This document shows, in pieces, positions 22,202 through 31,415 of a DNA stretch of 64,000 nucleotides (within the stretch, counting starts at the first letter, position 1; each line of letters starts with the position of its first letter). A program made the translations under genes and the position numbers. Under the pieces are notes generated by a model that was not told where the DNA came from, did not search any database, and worked only from the letters and a program-made list of their open reading frames with translations. This DNA is from Pieris napi (lineage: Eukaryota; Arthropoda; Insecta; Lepidoptera; Pieridae), in contig NC_062244.1 of assembly GCF_905475465.1 (NCBI RefSeq), forward strand, positions 6,026,501-6,090,500, written 5' to 3'.

Positions 22202-23140
22202 ATGAAGCTACCACTTGCAATTTTACTTGTGGCATCCATTGCGACAGCCATACAAATCGGCGTTCCTGCGGCTTCAAGTTATGTCTACAGAAACGACAAT
22301 AACGGCCCAGCCAGTCTGCTACAATTAGGACATTTCGCGCAGCCCCAATTCCTTCCACAGTTGCAAGCACCTCTTGCTCCAGTAAAAGCCCTGGAGGCTT
22401 ACGATTTAGCTCCCCTCCCGCTACCGTACCTTGCAGCTAAACCCATTGTTATCGAGGATGCTGAGGAGGATTCTGATGAATCACAAGAAGATGGTCTAAT
22501 TGGGCTTAGCCATGAAGGAGCTGGCGGTAGCGACTATGAAGAGAAACACCATAAAGCTCACGGTGAAAAGGGAAGTAAGGGCTACCATTCTAAAGGGCAC
22601 TTTGCAAAGGGACAAGCTGGTAGCTATGGAGAAGCTCACAATGAAGGACATCATAGCGAAGCAAGTGGAGAAAAAGGCGCCCATCACGACGAAGCCGATG
22701 CTTATGGAAAACATCACAAGTCAGGTAAAAACTATAAGGGTGGAGATCACGGACACAAGAAATACCACAGCAAGGGTGAGGACATAACTGGATACCATAA
22801 AGTATTCAACAAGGATGAGTTCAAGAAAGATCATGACTTCTACGATGTAGCTGACAATAGCGGCCATTACAACAAACATGGTTCCGAGAAGAAACATTAC
22901 AGCGAAGAAGATGGTGGTCATGCGGAGGGTGGAAAGGGATCTTCAGGTTATGAAAAAGGAGATTTTGGTAAATCTGGTTACCATAACAAAGGACATGTAG
23001 ATGATGGTGAATCAGCTCACGAAAGCAAGGAAGGTGAAGAGAGTCACTACAACCATAGCGAGGATTTCGGGAAAAAAGGCGGTAATAGTCACGAAAAAGA
23101 GTATGAATATGAAGACGTTGATCACGAAGATGATGAATAA
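22202..23140 (+). CDS. Secreted His/Gly/Lys-rich protein E (312 aa)
   Basis: Single-exon frame. The chosen ATG begins MKLPLAILLVASIATA, a clean signal peptide; a longer reading from 22142 would need a TTG start upstream of the predicted transcript. Residues 25-43 (SSYVYRNDNNGPASLLQLG) carry the N-terminal motif. After a short Pro/Leu-rich part and the acidic stretch EDAEEDSDESQEDG, the chain becomes rich in His, Gly, Lys and Glu, with repeated GYHSKGH / GYHNKGH units. Residues 197-217 hold GYHKVFNKDEFKKDHDFY, the best match to the motif in proteins A and F. There are no Cys residues in the mature part. An AATAAA lies at 23208-23213. The His clusters could bind metal ions or respond to pH. I recall similar His-rich insect proteins labelled uncharacterised, possibly under an insect-only DUF; this was not verified. 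Confidence 0.8.
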   Translation: MKLPLAILLVASIATAIQIGVPAASSYVYRNDNNGPASLLQLGHFAQPQFLPQLQAPLAPVKALEAYDLAPLPLPYLAAKPIVIEDAEEDSDESQEDGLIGLSHEGAGGSDYEEKHHKAHGEKGSKGYHSKGHFAKGQAGSYGEAHNEGHHSEASGEKGAHHDEADAYGKHHKSGKNYKGGDHGHKKYHSKGEDITGYHKVFNKDEFKKDHDFYDVADNSGHYNKHGSEKKHYSEEDGGHAEGGKGSSGYEKGDFGKSGYHNKGHVDDGESAHESKEGEESHYNHSEDFGKKGGNSHEKEYEYEDVDHEDDE

Positions 23141-23595
23141 ATACTAGTTAATTAAAATTTGTTATGTTTGATACTAATGATGCTGTGATTTTTTAATTTT
23201 TAAAAGGAATAAAGAAGTTGATATGAATTGTGGTGTATTTTCTTAGTTTTTTATAACATTTTAAGAGGAGTTGAGTAGTCTACTAACTTCAGTTGCCTAT
23301 GCCATCGCCTCATTTGTTTGAAAAAAGAAATGAATTTATCACTGCTGTATAAAAATTATTCAACGTTTTAAAATCTCTGTTAAAAATTATCTCTACAAAT
23401 ATAATATCTCTAGTCTCTATAATATACTAAGAAGGCTTTTTTAGACGTTACAAAAAAGTCTCACGGAAGTTTCTTCTACAATAAGTTTTCATGAATTGTC
23501 ACTTAAATATTTTCACATTATAATAAGATCTCAATAGATTGGTTATAGGTCAACTCGTAGTTAAATTCATCTATGAATAAAATATACTGATAAGT

Positions 23596-24040
23596 TTTTT
23601 TTATGTAATAGGCAAACGGGCAGGAGGCCCATCTGATGTTAAGTGACAGCGCCGCCCATGGACACTCACATTGCCAGAAGGCTTGCAAGTGTGTTGCCAG
23701 CCTTTAAAAAAGTTTTGCAATTAAAGTTGCAGAATGAAAAAAATATGTTAATATTGTTATTACATTTATTTATATATTTATTATTATTTATTTATATTAT
23801 AACTTCCATATTAGTCAGTTATATATTGATCTCGGAGCTGACGGAACAAACTAACATAAGCACCCCGCGTGCCGGGGCCCGTTCAACACTCGCCGTGGTC
23901 TTTACAAATGTGTGGGCTCAATTCCAACATCCACGCTGTCCACTACCATTTGGTCCTTTAAAACCAGACCATCCCAATTCATAAAATACTGGTATCCCTT
24001 AACGTCAGGTAAGCCTCCTGCCGTTTACCCCTCTAAAAAA
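23596..24040. mobile_element. Inverted-end repeat of the lepidopteran GGCAAACGGGCAGGAGG type
   Basis: The left end TAATAGGCAAACGGGCAGGA, followed by CATCTGATGTTAAGTGACAG, is answered at the right by TTAACGTCAGGTAAGCCTCC and CCGTTTACCCC. The end repeats are about 42 bp. Frames at 23643 and 23912 lie inside and are not genes. Confidence 0.7.
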
Positions 24041-25253
24041 AACAAGTTAAACCTTATTTTGTTGGTGGTCTACGAAAAATTTGTGATTACTTCCTCACAA
24101 CCTTGATTTATTATTTCGATTTCTATTAATTTGTTTATGGTTATAAAGAAACAATGCCGTCTCGAACAAGGTGAATTGATTGAATTAACTAGAACGTTCA
24201 ATTAATTTACAAATATTGAAAGTTAACTGGTAATCTTAATTAAAATAGATTTTATATATTTTTAAATTATTTGAAGTAATTTATAGGTTATGAAAAACAA
24301 TATAAGGCACAGAAGGCTGATCACGTAGTTGTCTGTAAAAACTAATTTATCCATTTTTAATTATTATTATTGTTACTATGTAGGTTAATAATTTGTAAAA
24401 GGGTTTATCTGTGTGATATTTAATAAATGAATGCCCGATGCCACATTGGATAGAGGACGCTTAAAAATGAACGTTCTTCGTTTAGTTCCGAGACATCTAG
24501 GAAAAACATATAAAGGGGTGTGCCTAATGTTTTAGTTATAGGTTAATGCACCCACTTATAATGCCATTATGGCATATAGTATTTTCACAGAAAGGTATTG
24601 AATAATAATAATATCTACTAATTGATTTGACTACTGATTGGCCAAATAAATATTATTGTATAGCAAGTATTATATAGTAAGTAATATTTGAGAGATGTAA
24701 TTATAATATTTAGGTATAAAATGTTTGTAATTATATCTATTAATCATTATAGTTTGTTTTATTAGGAAGTAAAAAGTCTTAAACTATGCTGTAGATCTTT
24801 TGGAATGTAGAGAAAGTAAATTATGAATATTTTGACCGTCGATGTCATCTCGAAATGGTGTTCCTACCTTTAAATTTCTTTATTAACTTTGAAATGCTCT
24901 AACATAATGATAAAGAAACAAATAACTTAAACAGACTGAAAACACAAATAAAATGTAAAATACTACGAATGTTCGAAACACTCAATTGTCGGATTTCCGG
25001 CCCCCCTCAGCCCTGAGGTCTGAGTCCTGGGCACTGGTTAGAGAAATTACAAACTCCGCAAAAACATAAGCACATCTGGAGTAGGTACGTAATACGAGGA
25101 TAAAGTATCTTAGGTTATTTCTTTAAGATTCCGATTCTTAACCAAATCCTTGGTTAGAACCAATCGATACGCAATTGGACATATTGATTAACCAATCAAT
25201 AGACCATAACGCCAATCTGAACATCTTAAAAAAACACCCTTGACCACTAAATA
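24041..25253. other. Intergenic, no gene seen
   Basis: AT-rich spacer between proteins E and F. A C-rich patch near 25000-25040 may be a scrap of a SINE. No exon or RNA gene was found. Confidence 0.4.
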
Positions 25254-25285
25254 GCTATATAAACTAAACAATGGACATGTATGTC
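25254..25285 (+). promoter_or_regulatory. Core promoter that sets the start of protein F
   Basis: TATATAAA (25254-25261) and an arthropod-type initiator TCAGTG with its A at 25285 are exactly 31 bases apart. The ATGs at 25271, 25277 and 25281 all lie upstream of this start. The first ATG in the transcript that opens a long frame is at 25332. Confidence 0.65.
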
Positions 25286-25331
25286 AGTGTCGCAAGCCAT
25301 TTCAATTGCGAAAGGTATCGCAAAAAGCAAA

Positions 25332-25970
25332 ATGCAAAAGAAAATAGTCGTGTTGACATTGATCTACTATTGGGTTAAAGCTACGCCCTTGAATGCCGAT
25401 TCCGATGATTTTACGGACATATCTAATTTGAAATACGACTCGAAAGATCTAGAAGACTATTTGAACTATCTTGAAGATGAACAAAGTAATAATAACGCTA
25501 AAAAGAAATCATCGAACAAAGGATCAAAAATAAACTACAATATTGAGGATTTAAAAAAGTTTTTTAAAAGCCTTGGATTGAAAGATGATGGTTCATACGA
25601 TGATAGCGAAACTTACAGTCTTACTGAAGGCGCCGCAGCTAAGGCCGTGGGCATTACAGGTAAAGAGAATAGAACTTACAAAAAGGGATCCAAAACAAGA
25701 GGTTTTCATAGAGTTCAACATAAGGATGAATATAAGAAGGATAAAGAATTCTATGAAGACGACGAAGTTAGTGGTGCAATAGATAAAGTTGGCGCAAAAG
25801 GTTTCGGCTACGACGTAGCAAAAGGCAATGGTTTTGATAAAGGACGTTTCCATCGCGTTCGGAAAACGGGCATCTTTGAAAAACAAGGACTTTCAGATAA
25901 AGGAAAAGCTGAGAAAGATTTTAGTGCTTATGAGAAGAAATTTGACAATTATTTTGACAGTGATAAATAA
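25332..25970 (+). CDS. Secreted charged protein F with HKDE motif (212 aa)
   Basis: Single-exon frame. From 25332 the protein begins MQKKIVVLTLIYYWVKATP, a typical signal peptide; starting at 25281 would put 17 extra residues in front of it and needs sequence upstream of the predicted transcript. The mature chain is rich in Lys, Asp, Ser and Tyr (DDFTDISNLKYDSKDLEDYL). Residues 124-142 (GFHRVQHKDEYKKDKEFYE) are the clearest copy of the motif shared with proteins A and E. A second partial copy, GRFHRVRKTGIFEKQG, lies further on. The Gly/Lys-rich C-terminal third contains repeated KGFGYDVAKG-like units. AATAAA is at 26051-26056. There is no Cys and no known domain. It lies 245 bp upstream of the Kazal-like gene. 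Confidence 0.8.
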   Translation: MQKKIVVLTLIYYWVKATPLNADSDDFTDISNLKYDSKDLEDYLNYLEDEQSNNNAKKKSSNKGSKINYNIEDLKKFFKSLGLKDDGSYDDSETYSLTEGAAAKAVGITGKENRTYKKGSKTRGFHRVQHKDEYKKDKEFYEDDEVSGAIDKVGAKGFGYDVAKGNGFDKGRFHRVRKTGIFEKQGLSDKGKAEKDFSAYEKKFDNYFDSDK

Positions 25971-26214
25971 CTAATAACCTTATTCACATAGTAACCTTAT
26001 AGCACATCGATAAAACCAATTAGTAGTTCACAGTTTGTTATACTTGTAGGAATAAATAAAACAATAAATTACGTCTGACGCATTTCATTGATTTGCAAAC
26101 TTGATTTCCGTAATAATTTATGATACCCGTACAACATGCATTTATTACAAATAAGTAACACTGTTGCAGTTAGTCCTATATAGTGGCTTGTACACATTAG
26201 AAGGGGCATCCATT

Positions 26215-27090
26215 ATGGGAGCTATAAAGTTATGTATTTACACTGGTAAGTAAAGTTTTGCTATTTGCCTTCATTGTCAGGTTTTAAAGATTGTACAGAA
26301 TTTATGTTGTAATTTAAAGTATTATTTATAAAATTTCTTTTTTTAGCGTTTATTTTCGCTGCTTTCATTGAAGCTTCGCCGTATAAATATTTCCATAAGA
26401 ACATTGATTCCGCTAACAAAGTAAGGAGACAAATTCCATTAGACGACATGGATCCCTTCTATTTAAGCTATGAATCAGATCCGTATACTTCAAGTGTCCA
26501 GAACTTTGGTTTAATGGTACCTCCACCAATAAACAATGAAGTTCCAGGTGCTCAGAAAGCTTATAGTTGCTCCTTAATAAATTGCGGCCCTGAAACCCAA
26601 ACAGAGGCTGTTTGCGCCTGCAATTTTAATACTGGCAAAGTTGTCTCCTTTAAGAATCAGTGTGATGTAGATAAACACAACTGTAGATTTGATACAGGTA
26701 AGTTATAAAAGCAATTTAGACAGTAAAAGTGTCAAAGTATATAATACACAATTGTGAAAAAAAAACAAATTCAATAAAATAAAGGTATGGTACAAAACAT
26801 TCATAAAATACAAAAATATACAAGCAATTCGTATCACAATCTTACAAAAAGATTTTGGGTACTTGCGTCCCGGAGCATTGAATTAGATCTTTATTTCATT
26901 TAAATTTTCGTAATATACTTAAAAATATTGAATTATAAAAAACACAAACAAAAATAACCAATTTATATCTTAAATCTTATTTCCAGAATTTAGGGTCATT
27001 TTACAGGAGATTTGCCCATGGGAGTTTCAGTCGAGACGAGACAACAAGCCGATGAATTTTGACTACACCAACTCAAAATACTATAATTGA
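26215..27090 (+). CDS. Secreted atypical Kazal-like protein, three exons (161 aa)
   Basis: join(26215..26245, 26347..26697, 26987..27090), with donors GGTAAGT at both introns and acceptors TTTTTTAG and TTTCCAG; phases match and the frame is open. The protein starts MGAIKLCIYTAFIFAAFIEA, a signal peptide split by the first intron, then has a likely basic cleavage site (KVRRQ) and a Pro-rich linker. The Cys-rich part reads CSLINCGPETQTEAVCACNF and then CDVDKHNCRFDTEF and EICPWEF. The order of Cys and the segment leading to C-x-VDKHNC fit a Kazal-type serine protease inhibitor fold with atypical spacing, as in small secreted insect Kazal proteins. It ends in a Tyr/Asn-rich tail. The poly(A) signal AATAAA (27090-27095) overlaps the last base of the stop. 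It could protect the neighbouring secreted proteins from proteases if expressed with them; that is inference. Confidence 0.75.
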
Positions 27091-27096
27091 ATAAAA

Positions 27097-28004
27097 CGCT
27101 AAAATAGCAGTACTTATTAGTTTCACCCGAGATAATATAGTCATAGCGTGATGTTATATTATACTGCCTGGACTATCTATAACAAAATAATAAGAGTATG
27201 AAATACTTCCTTTCATATTAAAATCTACCACTTCCAATGTACTAAAATACGATGTAAATAAACGAAATTAAACCTATAACTAAGTAAAATTTTGACAATA
27301 CACTATAAAGGTGATATATTTCTGTAGTATAGTTAAATACCAATATCAAGGTACCTTCCTATCCCTTGAAAGGCAAATCAATTGTTATGCAATCGTAAAT
27401 GCAATGTTAAAAAGATTCTATACATTCGTTTCTATAGGTTTCACGAGTTTCATGATAAAATAATAGACATGCAATGAAAAACAAATCTACTAAAAATTAT
27501 AGCTATATTGGGATGGCGTCTCTGATAAGCTAAAATCCACCCCACCATATTATTTAATCTAAGGAAAAATTCAAGATTCAATAATTTGAGGTTTTATTAA
27601 AACTTACTTCATATCTTTACAACATAAACAATTGAGTGTGAATTTAATTTTCTTGATTTAATATTTTTGTAGATAGCATTAAACGATATCAGCGTTTGTA
27701 ATTTTTTACGGAGTTAGTATGCGTCCCCATAGTAACTTGTGTGTCGATTTTGCGCCTACGTCAGTAGCGCCTTCGCCGTATGTCTCTACATAAACAGTCG
27801 ACATGTGAAATGATTTGTTTAAATATATATTATTCAGTTCTGATCTTATTTATCTTTAGTAAATCAATAATACCGATGTCAATTTCAAGATCTAAATATA
27901 ACTTAAAGTACAAACATTAATTTTTCTTCATTTTTCTATCTTGTATTACAATAATTTTCTATAAACAACTGAAAATTATACATCTAAAATTCGTAACAGA
28001 GAAC
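27097..28004. other. Intergenic, no gene seen
   Basis: AT-rich, with no supported exon, tRNA or inverted-end element. Confidence 0.4.
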
Positions 28005-28330
28005 TTTTAATTGTCTTAAGCGATTTTAATGACGAAGTTGGGTGGGAGAACTGCATCAGACGATGGCATTCGCAAAATAGACGCAAAGGACGACCTTGGT
28101 ATTGGAAATAATAGAAAGAGGTTGCTGCTGGCAATAATTATGGACACTACATCTAAATACCATACTAGGCGTTTATACACGTTGACATCACCGGATATTA
28201 GTTTCCGTAACTAGATTGACTACATATTAATATGAACAAGGTGGAGAAGCCCTGTTACATTCGATGCCTGGAGCCAACTGTAAGACAGATCACGATCTTC
28301 TAATTATCAATCTGAGACTCAAACTTCCAA
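28005..28330 (+). pseudogene. Decayed non-LTR retrotransposon endonuclease fragment
   Basis: Pieces in shifted frames read LIVLSDFNDEVGW, then LGIGNNRKRLL, RRLYTLTSPDISFRN and, after a stop, IDYILI. GDFN, LGxxNxRGxRL, YTWxSPDGxxRNQIDYIL is the order in the C-terminal half of the AP-type endonuclease of RTE/BovB-like non-LTR elements. The usual G before DFN is S, and at least one frame shift and two stops are present. No reverse transcriptase was found beside it. The mariner at 28501 inserted just downstream. Confidence 0.5.
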
Positions 28331-28500
28331 GACCGAATGCAAAAAATCATAGGTGGTTTTAGCATTATCTGCTTCCGTGCCTACTACAGATAATGGACCA
28401 GAATACCCTTTGAGCAATGATTTGAAGCAAGCACGAAAAACCGCTCTTGGAGATTAGGAATAAAGATTCTGATTCTAAATGGACACAGAACAAAGAAATA

Positions 28501-29796
28501 AAGGGTTTTTCAACAAGAACTTTGTTTTCTAAAACAAAATAAAACAAAGAATTTAGAGGAAAATGAATAAAATTTTTATTGTATTACAAAGAGAAAAGTT
28601 TGGCAATTATGAATGAAAAATGATATCTGGCAAATGTCCACCACGACCACGCTGACAGATGTTGATTCTTTCATCAAAATTTTTAATCACTTTTTGGCAA
28701 AATGGAGGGTCTATTTCGTTAATGACATCACGGATTTTGAGTTTTAAGGCTGCAATCGATTCGATTGGCTCCGTATAGACTCTGTCTTTAACATAGCCCC
28801 ACAAAAAATAATCCAGTGGTGTTAAATCACACGATCTGGTTGGCCACTTAACAGCTGAATTTCGCGAAATTATGCGCTCGGGAAATTTGGTTTGCAATAA
28901 ATTGATCGTTTCATTGGCTGTGTGACATGTGGCACCGTCCTGTTGAAACCACATTTCAGTGATATCCATGTCATCAATAATAGGCCAAAATTTAGTGGTT
29001 AACATCTCGCGATACCGTGATCCATTGACTGTTACCGCATTTCCAGCCTCATCTTCGAAAAAAAACGGCCCAATCACGCCTCCAGACCACATAGTGCACC
29101 ACACAGTAACACGTTGAGTATGCAAAGCCTTCTCAATAATTGCTTTAGGATTTTCAGAAGCCCAAATGCGACAATTTTGCTTGTTGACGTACCCTGACAA
29201 ATGAAAATGGGCTTCGTCTGAAAAAATGATTTTTTCAGAAAAACCAGCAGGTTGTTCCTGAATGAACTGAGCGAATCTGCGGCGATTTGAATGGTCGATC
29301 AGCTTTAATTCCTGCACCAGTTGAATCTTGTAAGGCTTCAAAGCCAAATCCTTTCGCAAAATTCGCCATGTTGTGCTTTTGGATAACCCCAATTGTTGAG
29401 AACGTCGTGAAATTGACAAATTTTGATCTTCTTCAACACTGTGGCTCACGGCGGCGATGTTTTCTGTTGAACGACCCGGTCGAACACGTGTTGGTGTTGG
29501 CACATTTTGTACCGAGCCTGTCGACTCAAATTTCGCGACCAAATTCTTAACAGCGGTCTCAGAAGGACGATTATGCTGGCCGAAAATATCACGAATTTTA
29601 CGAAATGTAACTTTAACAGAACCACCATTTTTATAGTGGATTTGAATTATTTTAATGCGATTTTCGAGCGAAATTGAATTCATTGTAATAATTGCCAAAG
29701 CACCTGCTACGAATACCGCCAAAAACTAAATGTCAAAACTATCACGTTCTCGGTGTTGCCACAATTGAAAAACAAACTTCTTGTTGAAATACCCTT
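28501..29796 (-). mobile_element. Tc1/mariner-superfamily transposon, apparently intact
   Basis: The ends are AAGGGTTTTTCAACAAGAAC on the left and, read inward from the right, AAGGGTATTTCAACAAGAAG; about 28 terminal bases match with few changes. TA flanks both sides (28499-28500 and 29797-29798), the usual mariner target duplication. The length is 1296 bp, normal for a mariner. The element holds one long frame on the minus strand. Confidence 0.9.
28607..29683 (-). CDS. Mariner-like transposase, full-length frame (358 aa)
   Basis: The frame is open from 29722, but the likely start is the Met at 29683 (MNSISLENRIKIIQIHY), which opens the N-terminal helix-turn-helix region recalled as DUF4817; upstream residues look untranslated. 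Counting from that Met, the catalytic acids fall at residues 156 (IFSDEAHFH), 249 (QQDGATCHT) and 286 (CDLTPLDYFLWGYVK). There are 36 residues between the second and third Asp, more than the 34 of classical mariner. The mature frame has no stop or shift and ends 106 bp from the left end of the element. The protein would bind the 28-bp ends and move the element by cut and paste into TA. I do not name the subfamily. Confidence 0.85.
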   Translation of the reverse strand: MNSISLENRIKIIQIHYKNGGSVKVTFRKIRDIFGQHNRPSETAVKNLVAKFESTGSVQNVPTPTRVRPGRSTENIAAVSHSVEEDQNLSISRRSQQLGLSKSTTWRILRKDLALKPYKIQLVQELKLIDHSNRRRFAQFIQEQPAGFSEKIIFSDEAHFHLSGYVNKQNCRIWASENPKAIIEKALHTQRVTVWCTMWSGGVIGPFFFEDEAGNAVTVNGSRYREMLTTKFWPIIDDMDITEMWFQQDGATCHTANETINLLQTKFPERIISRNSAVKWPTRSCDLTPLDYFLWGYVKDRVYTEPIESIAALKLKIRDVINEIDPPFCQKVIKNFDERINICQRGRGGHLPDIIFHS

Positions 29797-29841
29797 TATA
29801 TTGTAGGTGATTGATTAACGTGTCGTATTGAAACAGTGATG

Positions 29842-30091
29842 TGTTCTGACAAGAACATATCAGAATAGTTACGGTCGTGTGTTCTGAAAAGAACAGTTTC
29901 ATCGTGTCGTAAGACACGGTAAGTTGCCCTGACAAGGGCAGTTGTCAAACGTTTTCGTCGTGAAACAAGAATAATATGTCCTGAAAAGGACAGTTGTTAG
30001 ACGTTTAGTCGTGATACGATAATTTGTCCTGAAAAGGACAGTTTTAGCGTTATCGTAAGGCTACGATACCGAAGTGTTCTGAGATGAACAC
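29842..30091. repeat. Tandem array of six hairpin units with covarying stems
   Basis: Units start at 29842, 29880, 29925, 29977, 30025 and about 30074 (spacing 38-52). Each opens with a 6-bp stem and 4-base loop: TGTTCTGACAAGAACA, TGTTCTGAAAAGAACA, TGCCCTGACAAGGGCA, TGTCCTGAAAAGGACA twice, and GTGTTC-TGAGAT-GAACAC. Some units carry a second hairpin: CGTGTC-GTAA-GACACG at 29903-29918 and TATCGTA-AGGC-TACGATA at 30051-30068. The stems differ by paired changes, so the fold is kept while the sequence changes. Downstream are a GCC-rich stretch, then GTAAATAAAATCATT and CATT repeats near 30268-30290, like a poly(A) or retroelement 3' end. Confidence 0.75.
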
Positions 30092-31415
30092 GTTCGTACG
30101 CTTCGGCGGCTGCGTGCAGAAAAAGGCCAACTTTTTGCCGCGCCGCATTTTTATCGCCTACTCTGGTACCTGCGCAACCAATCAACGCTCCGCATCTTGG
30201 CACCACATGTCAATATTAGTTGTAAGTGTAGGATAATTTTTAAGTATAATTGTACACAGTTTTGTAAATAAAATCATTCATTCATTCACTATTCCATCTT
30301 CACCTCTTCTCTACAAGTAATTAGGGAGTTTTATTTTAACATCGACCAAGTAATTCTGAACGAGTCAACCTCAAGCAAACATCCCTAAAATATCATGGAA
30401 GCTGTTTCAGGATTCAATTTTCAACCTTCAATTAGTCCGTTTGGCGGCAGTATTGGATGATACCAGAAACCTGGTCACTAGCAGAAGAGCTCTGAAGGCC
30501 AGTCATGCAACTACAATAGAACAAAAACCAATAAATGCAGCCATACAAGACGCGTGCCAAAGAGTGTAATAAACATCTAACGAAAAGTTGAAACAGCATG
30601 CCGACAAATTACAAACATAGGTCCTTCATGACAAAGTGAGATTAATACCAGTTCAAACCCAAGACATCCAAATGCTGCTCGTATGCGTATGCTGCGGTAA
30701 ATGTCTGGAGAGAACACTGCAAATCACTCTTTTAGAATACAGCAACCTCCTTTAACAACATGCTATGTAGGTATGGATGATTTAACTAATCATGAGCCGG
30801 ATATCATGTTAAATATCATGCTCATCAATTATTATTAGAGCGTGGCCTTATTTAACAAATGACTATAATCATCCATTGGTACCTTGGTACAACGAATAAA
30901 AAAAATAAAAACGTGAACTAATATTTTAATTTTTAAATATTATAACATCGAATTGTGTTCAATTAATTATAGATAATATTTAAAGAACTAAATGACAACA
31001 TCAAAGAGACCATAGAGTTTGTCAATGGTCTAGATGATTCTAATGGTGATCGTCGGTAAAAAATTAAATAAAAATTACTACATACACTTTAATATGAAAT
31101 CCAATTTTTAAAATCTGTGAAAATCGTATACTAGCACTCAATATAAAGAATTTTTTGTTTTTCTATTTTATTGAAATGGCATAATATTATTAATTAATGA
31201 TAAGAATATATTGAAAGACATCGTTTTAGACGTCAAATGTCAGGTACCTTTGTTGCCGTCAATGTCTGACTTGTTTGATGTTTCGGTTCTGACTTCTATA
31301 GTCTTTGTTTTTCAATTGAATGAATCAAGTGTTTGTGTAAATGATTGTGAAACAAAGAATTTCCACAAGACGAAATAGATGAGGCTCGATATAGTTACAT
31401 TTTTTAACATTACTC
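30092..31415. other. Intergenic; promoter region of the PI 4-kinase at its right
   Basis: The first 200 bases continue the repeat-like unit of the hairpin array, with a CCAAT at 30177 and an AATAAA near 30269. Positions 30300-30770 look like a decayed repeat without a readable frame. No TATA box is obvious before 31416. Confidence 0.35.

Noticed and set aside
29842..30091. Reading the hairpin array as a CRISPR array
   Set aside because: Units are degenerate and uneven in length, there are no conserved repeats with unique spacers and no cas genes, and the sequence is eukaryotic.
29997..30206. 69-codon minus-strand frame over the hairpin array
   Set aside because: It runs through the palindromes with no family features and is explained by the repeat.
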